NCBI GenBank assembly: GCA_025200525.1
Contig: CM045762.1
Span: 28,245,600-28,309,599, forward strand
Source of the DNA: Camellia lanceoleosa
Lineage: Eukaryota; Streptophyta; Magnoliopsida; Ericales; Theaceae
DNA: 64,000 nt
Reading direction: 5' to 3'
Notes under the pieces: model-generated
The model's input: the letters and a program-made list of their open reading frames with translations, nothing else
What the model was told of the DNA's origin: nothing
Database searches by the model: none
In this document: positions 57,421 to 64,000 of the stretch, in pieces
How the letters are laid out: every line of letters begins with the position of its first letter
Numbering within the stretch: the stretch's first letter is position 1
Translations under genes and position numbers: made by a program

Positions 57421-57946
57421 GCTGTAACTATTTCAAAGATTACTTATGTATCTTCCTTATTTGATATTATTCACTAGGCTTTCGCTCACGCTCATTCATG
57501 TACATGTAGGTGAGCCAAGGGACGTCCAGAACTAGCCTCGGTGAAATTGTGAGAAACAGTCAAGTTTTGAGGAGTCAGCCCAAACATCTCACGCACGAGA
57601 CTATCTTCGCTTTTGTCCTTGTTCATAGTTTTGTTATGTTGGCAAGAGCAGTGGACTACTTTTGTATATAGGTCTTGGGTTCGACTGACTTAAACTTGTA
57701 TGATCCTGTATGTACAGTGTTCTATGTTAGTACATATTTTGTTGTGAGTTATTAACATATAAATGTTTGGAATGTTTGGTGTGTATATAAGCACAACTCT
57801 ATGAACAAAGTTTTAAATTTGCTTTCGTTTGGTCCCTTTACTCTGATGAGTTTTGTTTTATTTGGTTTGAGGCCGTAGGTAATCTCATGATTATTGGCCG
57901 GTTATGGCCTTAACCCATAGGAGCGGGTTCGGGTCGTGACAGGGGG

Positions 57947-59984
57947 TAATGTTTGGGTATTTAAATGTGGCCTCCTTGGGCATGTTGATTGCTGAAAAAA
58001 GTGATTGAAAACTTTAGTATTACATGGGAGAAATTAGTTTTTTCACTCGTTGAAGATTAATGAAGATTCTTTTGAGTAAAATTTATTTGGTTTCATATTC
58101 CTCTGCTTTCTTAGCAATTCCCACAGGAATTTGAAACTTTAAAGTTTGAAGTTGTATGAAAGGATTTGATTAAGATTTTTTACTGGTAGGATTTGTTCCT
58201 CTTTGGTTGGAAATTAAATCTTTTTGGAAAAGAATTTGTTGCTCTTACCATCTAAACTACAGAATAGAAAGATAATTAAATAAGGTTTTGTCAGTTGGAT
58301 TTTTGTTTTTGAAGACAATGGATAGTGGAATATCTACATTTTCACTGTGAATAAGCAAAGATAATCGCCTTGATTTGTCAATCATTCATGTGAAAGTTCA
58401 AAATTAAATTTGATGCATGATAGATGACTAACTACCCTACTGTGATCCTATTGAGCTGAAATAATATCAGGGACCGCGCTTGGTGTATTGTGACCCTATT
58501 GAGTTGAAATAGTTTTTATTTTATGAATAATTTCATCTATTTGAGGTTAGTTTGATATAATTCTAACTTGGGGAGGGGGGGAATTGAATGACCCCTTCAA
58601 ACAAAATTCCTAAGAGTGTCGAGAGTAGTCGGTGGTTGTGGAAAGCCAGAATTGCTATTTACTCATCATAAAAACAATCTTCTGCATAATTCATGTAACT
58701 AACTAATTGGAGTAATGATTCTTTTACCAACTCTTGATGTTGGTATATATTTATATACATTAGAGATGGTGATTTGTGTGAGAAACTCAAATTTGTTTTC
58801 ATCATAAATTCATGATGTGGAATTTCCAGTTATTGTCTTGTCTTTTTTTTTCTCTAATTTTAATTGTTTATAACTTTCTATAGTTTCATTTTGGATTTTA
58901 TTTTTTTACTTAATGATTCTTTACATGTTCTTGTTATTGGTTTATTTGTGTGTAGTGAGGCTGCTAGTTAAAAGTGCATACCATGGTGTTTCCATGCTAC
59001 TTCAAAATTCAAATGGCTCAAGGTCAGGTGTATTGAGGTGGTATTGACAGAACATGATCTTCTGCAGATCTTGTTTTTCTAATCCAACCATCCATGTTTA
59101 AAGTTGAAGCAAAATGACACAATTTTGAAATGTGTAGTTTAAAATAAAAATGGATCATTTTAATAGCATTTTGTTTTTATTTTTAAACCTTCTATATGAT
59201 TTTGACCACATAAAGATTATTGGAGAGAAAGAATGGCAGGGTGTTCAAATCCAGTAACGACAATGCTGAACCCTTTCTTAATGTTGTTTCTCATCTTCCG
59301 ACCTCCGAGCTTATAATTGTGTGATTTACTTGTAGGCGCGTGTTATAAAAAATTCTAGATTTGAGTTATCTAATTTGAGCTACTTTGTTTGCAAGCATGG
59401 TTAAGTTCACCCATGAACTTTATTTATTAAAAGGATGGTTTGACTAAATTTGACCCAAATAGGGAAAATCAGATTTTCTATTTTGGCTATTTAAATTATG
59501 ATGCCTCCTCTATCTTTTATCTTTTGTAAGTTTGCTTCCTAAACTTCGAAGTTCACCCATTAACTTAGTAGTATGCTTATATACTCCTAATTTTTGTAGG
59601 ATCAAAGTAATGTCAAATGCAAGTTGTTGCATTGGGAGGGGACAAACTTGGTGATTTACGATTTGTAGTTATGCTTTTTGGATGTTTAAAGTCGTATTTT
59701 AGAGATTAATGAATCTTATGATTTGGACACTTTTCTTGGTTTGTATGTTTGAAGTTGTTATCAACTTGATATGATAGAAGTTGAGGATGGAAGTTAGTAT
59801 GCAAGTTGTTTGGTGTATGGATATTAGATTTTCTTGCTTACTTCATAGTTGTTGCTTCTGCTTGGTTTGTTCACAGGTTACATTTTATAAGCTACTGTCT
59901 ACATATTGTTGGGCAAGGTTATATTCCAGTATATATACTATATTTTAAAAATAACCTTCTACAGCATATAAAATTATGTCATGA
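57947..59984. other. CACTA-2 interior between LTR D and the 161 bp array
   Basis: AT-rich sequence with no recognised coding similarity in either strand. Confidence 0.5.
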
Positions 59985-62470
59985 AATTAGCACGTGTACG
60001 TTAGGAATTAGAGCCGAAAACGCCTTAAACTTAATCGAAAAAGGGCGTTACAAGGCGAAAATGCAAAGTAGCCCCCAAACCACCGTATGGATGTCACAAC
60101 CAGCTTCCTCATGGAAAGTAGGACCTGTGACAACAGACATAATGTAATTAGCATGTGTAAGTTGAGATTTAGAGCTGAAAACGCTTTAAACCTAACCCAA
60201 AAAGGCGTTAAGGGGGCGAAAATGTGAATCGGCCCCGAACCACTATACGGATGTGACAACCAACTTTCCTATGACAAATAAGACTTGTGGCAACAGACGG
60301 AATTTAATTAGCACGTGTAGGTTGGGAGTTAGAGTCGAAACTGCCTTAAACTTAACCAAAAAAGAGCATTAAGGGGGCGAAAATGCGAATCTGCCCCCGA
60401 ACCACTGTACGGATGTCACAACCAGCCTCCCCATGGAAAGTAGGACTTGTGAAAATAGATGGGATATAATTGGCACGTGTAAGTTAGGAGTTAGAGCTGA
60501 AAACGCCTTAAACTTAACCGAAAAGGGATATTGAGGGGCCGAAAATGTGAATCGGCGCCCTAACCACCGTACAGATGTGACAACCAACTTCTCCATGGCA
60601 AGTAGGACCTGTGACAACAGACAGGATGTAATTAGCACGTGTAGGTTGGGAGTTAGAGTCGAAAACGCCTTAAACTTAATCGAAAAAAGGCATTAAGGGG
60701 GAAAAAATGCAAAACAGCCTCCAAACAATTGTGCAGATGTCACAACCAGATTCCTTATGGCAAGTAGGACCTGTGACAATAGACGGAATGTAATTAGCAT
60801 GTGTAGGTTGGGAGTTAGAGCCGAAAACGCCTTAAACTTAACCGAAAAAAGGCGTTAAGGGGGCGAAAATGTGAATCGGCCCCCGAACCACCGTACGGAT
60901 GTGACAACCAGCTTCCCCATGAAAAATAGGACCTACAAAAACAAACGGGATGCAATTAGCACGTGTAGGTTGGGAGTTAGAGCCGAAACTGCCTTAAATT
61001 TAACCGAAAAAGGGCGTTAGGGGGGCGAAAATGCGAATCGGCCCCCAAACCATTGTAAAGATGTCACAACCAACTTCCCCATGGAAAGTAGGATCTGTGA
61101 CAATAGACGGGATGTAATTAGCACGTGTAGGTTGGGAGTTAGAACTAAAAACGCCTTAAACTTAACTGAAAAAGGGCATTAAGGGGGCGAAAATGAAAAA
61201 CAGCCCCCGAACCACCATACGGATGTCACAACTAGCTTCCTCATGGAAAGCAAGACCTATGACAATAGACAGAATGTAATTAGCACGTGTACATCGGGAG
61301 TTAGAGCTGAAAACGCCTAAAACTTAACCCAAAAAAGGGCGTTGAGGGGGCGAAAATGCAAAACAGCCCCCGAACCACCATACGGATGTCACAACCTGCT
61401 TCCTCATGGAAAGTAGGACCTGCAACAATAGATGGAATGTAATTAGCACATGTAGGTTCGGAGTTAGAACCGAAAACACCTTAAACTTAACTAAAAAATG
61501 GCGTTAAGGGGGCAAAAATGTGAATCGGCCCTTGAACCACCGTACGAATGTGACAACCAGCTTTCCCATGAAAAATAGGACCTGTGAAAATAGACGGGAT
61601 GTAATTAACACGTGTAGGTTGGGAGTTAGAGCCGAAATTGCCTTAAACTTAACCAAAAAGGGCGTTTAGGGGGCGAAAATGCAAATCGGCCCCTGAACCA
61701 TTGTACAGATGTCACAACCAGCTTCTCCATGGAAAGTAGGACCTGTGACAACAAATGAGATGTAATTAGCATGTGTAGGTTGGGAGTTAGAGCCGAAAAC
61801 GCCTTAAACTTAACCGAAAAAGGGCGTTAAGGGGGAGGAAATGTGAATCAGCCCCCGAACCACCGTATGAATGTGACAACCAGCTTCACCATGGCAAGTA
61901 GTACCTGTGACAATAGATGGGATGTAATTAGCACGTGTAGGTTGGGAGTTAGAGTTGAAAACGCCTTAAACTTAATTGAAAAAAGGCATTAAGGGGTGAA
62001 AATACAAAACAACCCCTGAACAACGATACGGATGTCACAACCTGCTTCCTCATGGCAAGTAGGACCTATGACAATAGACGGAACATAATTAGCACGTGTA
62101 GGTTGGGAGTTAGAGCCGAAAACTTCTTAAACTTAACTGAAAAAGGGCGTTAAGGGGGCAAAAATGTGAATCGGCCCCCGAACCACCGTACGGATGTGAC
62201 AACCAGCTTTCCCACGACAAATAGGATCTGTGACAATAGATGGGATGTAATTAGCACGTGTAGGTTGGGAGTTAGAGCCGAAAACGCCATAAACTTAATC
62301 GAAAAAGGGCGTTAAGGCGGCGAAAATGTGAAACAGCTCCCGAAGCAACCATACGGATGTCACAACCAGCTTTCCCATGACAAATAGGACCTATGAAAAC
62401 AGACGGAATGTAATTAGCACGTGTAAGTTGGGAGTTAGAGCCGAAAATGCCTTAAGTTTATTCGAAAAAG
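59985..62470. repeat. ~161 bp tandem array in CACTA-2
   Basis: About fifteen units. TTAGCACGTGTA or a close variant recurs at 59987, 60148, 60308, 60470 and 60632 and on to about 62415 (spacing 160-162). Units also share AAAACGCCTTAAACTTAACC, GGCCCCCGAACCACCGTACG and GATGTCACAACCAGCTTCC. Embedded open frames are repeat artefacts. Confidence 0.95.
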
Positions 62471-63184
62471 AGTGGGTTTGACATCCAATAAATCTTCAAC
62501 ATTTTTATTTAAATTGGTGTCATTGTTTTACCATAGGGCAGAAAATTGCTAAACTAATATCAAATTACGAATGTTAGGATAAAGTTATATTACAGTTACA
62601 AGGGGTGTGACATTATGCTCAAATGCTATATATGGAGCTAATTGGTGTATTTTTTATTTTATTTTTTTGTAGATGGCTTTTGGCATGGAGTTGTGGATAT
62701 TCCATTTTTGTGGACAGGTAACAATTTACACTTTTGTAAACTTCTGCATTTTTGTCGTCCTCTGCTTTTTGTGTAGGTTCGTATTAATTGTACAGAATAC
62801 TTTTGGCGGGGTACATAATATTTTTGCCTTCGAACAGATAATTGATGTCGTGATCTATTGATTACCTTTTGTCATGGTACATATTACCATGGTATTTTGT
62901 ACCATGCCAAATGGTCATTTGGCATAGTAGTAAATATATTTTTGTATACGGAGGATGAAATTTCCCTTTGATCGTTTATGTTATGTACGGAATTATTATT
63001 TTAAATTGGAATTAATGTATTTGATTTGTATGGAATTATTGACATTTGAAGGTATTAATTTTTAGATGGTTGGAAGTGAAATGGATATAAATTGTTGAAT
63101 GGGTGATAATATATGTATAAACCAGTTTGTATATATTGTATAGGTTGCATGGAATATACGCAAGTTGTGGGTATGGACAAATTA
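62471..63184. other. CACTA-2 segment between array and right subterminal repeats
   Basis: Contains a short frame at 62673-62861 (MAFGMELWIFHFCGQVTIYTF) with no recognised similarity. No other signal is visible. Confidence 0.35.
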
Positions 63185-63214
63185 AAAAATAAAAATAAAA
63201 ATAAAAATAAATAA

Positions 63215-63855
63215 AATGACGTTTTGGTGACTAAAAAATTGATAGCCAAAAATAAAGTCAATATTTTTGCCAACTAAATAGTTAGTAGCTAAAAAAAAGA
63301 ATTAAATGAAAACAAATCTTTTGGCGACAAAATCTTTAGTAGCCACAACAAATAAGACTTTAGGCGACTAATAATTTAGTAGCCAAAAAAAAAAAAAACG
63401 AAAAACACTTTTAGCGACCAAAATATTAGTAGCCAAAACATAAATTATTGGACCTTAGGCGACGAAAGTGTTAGTAGCTAAGCAATTTAAGCTTTGGCGA
63501 CAAAAATATTAGTCGCTGAAAAGTGCTTTAGGCGACTAAAATATTAGTAGCCAAACGGAAAATGTTAGACCTTACGCGACTAAAGTTTTAGTAGCTAAAC
63601 AGTTTAGGTTTTGACGACCAAAAATATTAGTCGTTGAAAATGTCATGTTAAATTTAGTTGAAACACTTTTGGCGACTAAATTATTAGTTGCCAATTGTGT
63701 GCTTTTAGCGACTAAAATTTTTTAGTCGCCAATTACTTTCCTCGACTATCTTTCAACGACAAAGGTGGCAACCAAAAATATTAGTCGGCAAAAGGTTTTG
63801 GTGACCAAAATTGAGCCTTTAGCGACTAAAAAGTAAGTCGCCAAATCCGTCTTTT
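63215..63855. repeat. CACTA-2 right subterminal repeats
   Basis: Around twenty copies of TTTGGCGAC(T/A)AAA or TTAGTAGCCAAA lead into the right terminus. An (AAAAT)n microsatellite at about 63185-63215 marks the inner edge. Confidence 0.9.
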
Positions 63856-64000
63856 GTTATAGTGACAATTATTCCACTTGTACGTAAAAAGAATCACTAA
63901 GTTTAAAAAACTATTGTGTTTGATTCTGTGATCAATTTATGTGTTTACAAAAAATTTCATTCTAGAAGTAGTAATCTTACCCAATTGCATATATTCCCAA

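Larger units (their letters stand above)
52845..57941 (+). mobile_element. LTR-like insertion D in CACTA-2 (probable solo LTR)
   Basis: It begins TGTGATAACCC and ends TCGGGTCGTGACA, with GGGGG on both sides (52840-52844 and 57942-57946). The GTGACA end matches the LTR end of element C, suggesting a related gypsy group. Subtracting the nested TIR element leaves about 2.5 kb, the size of element C's LTRs, with no coding sequence. It contains CTCGAGCG motifs and a 29 bp minisatellite. Confidence 0.8.
50266..63864. mobile_element. CACTA-2: non-autonomous CACTA transposon in MATE intron 2
   Basis: The left end is CACTACAAGAATTTACACA and the right end is TTTTGTTATAGTG, inverted copies with one mismatch in the first six bases. 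ACA flanks both sides (50263-50265 and 63865-63867). Subterminal regions are dense in TTGGCGAC and TTAGTCGCCAA motifs. About 8.5 kb remains after removing the nested LTR insertion. No transposase is recognised. It carries a 161 bp tandem array near its right end and an exon-like leader near its left. Confidence 0.9.

Noticed and set aside
59806..60638. ORFs over the start of the 161 bp array
   Set aside because: Repeat-derived frames on both strands; no domain or splice structure.
50266..63864. MATE exon 3 or later within the remaining window
   Set aside because: I looked for the LEYW.FE.LVFLAG-type continuation on the plus strand after 50005 and found none; the region is CACTA-2 and its nested insertions.

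Overview
The window is nuclear DNA of an angiosperm, most likely a woody eudicot. The evidence is plant Ty3/gypsy (Tat-lineage) retrotransposons, two CACTA DNA transposons, a plant Helitron remnant, and a plant MATE/DTX transporter gene with spliceosomal introns. I cannot name the species. Almost the whole window is nested mobile elements; the only host gene I recognise is the MATE gene.

Layout. (1) <1-11720: a minus-strand Tat-type gypsy element (element A) running off the left edge. Its integrase region is split by a 4.3 kb LTR-like insertion (2285-6589, TSD AGAGG). (2) ~11721-14648: a decayed Helitron remnant with a repeated exon-like array, a fragment of the Helitron N-terminal region and a hairpin-CTAG 3' end. 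(3) 14790-15586: a TIR element rich in CCGGTT motifs. (4) 17347-17643 and 49478-50004: exons 1 and 2 of a MATE transporter on the plus strand. They are separated by a 31.8 kb intron holding three large insertions. These are gypsy element B (17822-29593, TSD GTTAT), a CACTA element (30814-38355, TSD TTA) carrying two exons of a plastid chaperonin Cpn60-beta gene, and a coding-poor LTR element C (38610-48379, TSD TATTG) with a further solo-LTR-like insertion (45655-46920, TSD ACAAC). (5) 50005 to the right edge: MATE intron 2, nearly filled by a second CACTA element (50266-63864, TSD ACA). That element contains an LTR-like insertion (52845-57941, TSD GGGGG), which in turn contains a TIR element (54842-57420).

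The MATE gene looks like a pseudogene. Exon 2 has an in-frame TAG at a position that is normally Trp, no AG acceptor adjoins exon 2, and the exon 1 donor lies directly on a (TC)n microsatellite. Later exons are beyond the right edge.

Elements A and B share one architecture: gag-pol with an additional archaeal-type RNase H, then a ~61-63 bp minisatellite, then an antisense, intron-containing ORF. In B this ORF resembles the 'putative gypsy type transposon' (Transposase_28) family. Both pol regions are disabled. The two CACTA elements lie in opposite orientations and carry internal tandem arrays of 161-162 bp. When one array is reverse-complemented, the two units align in register without gaps, so the elements look related. 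All coordinates of element ends come from reading termini and target-site duplications by eye.
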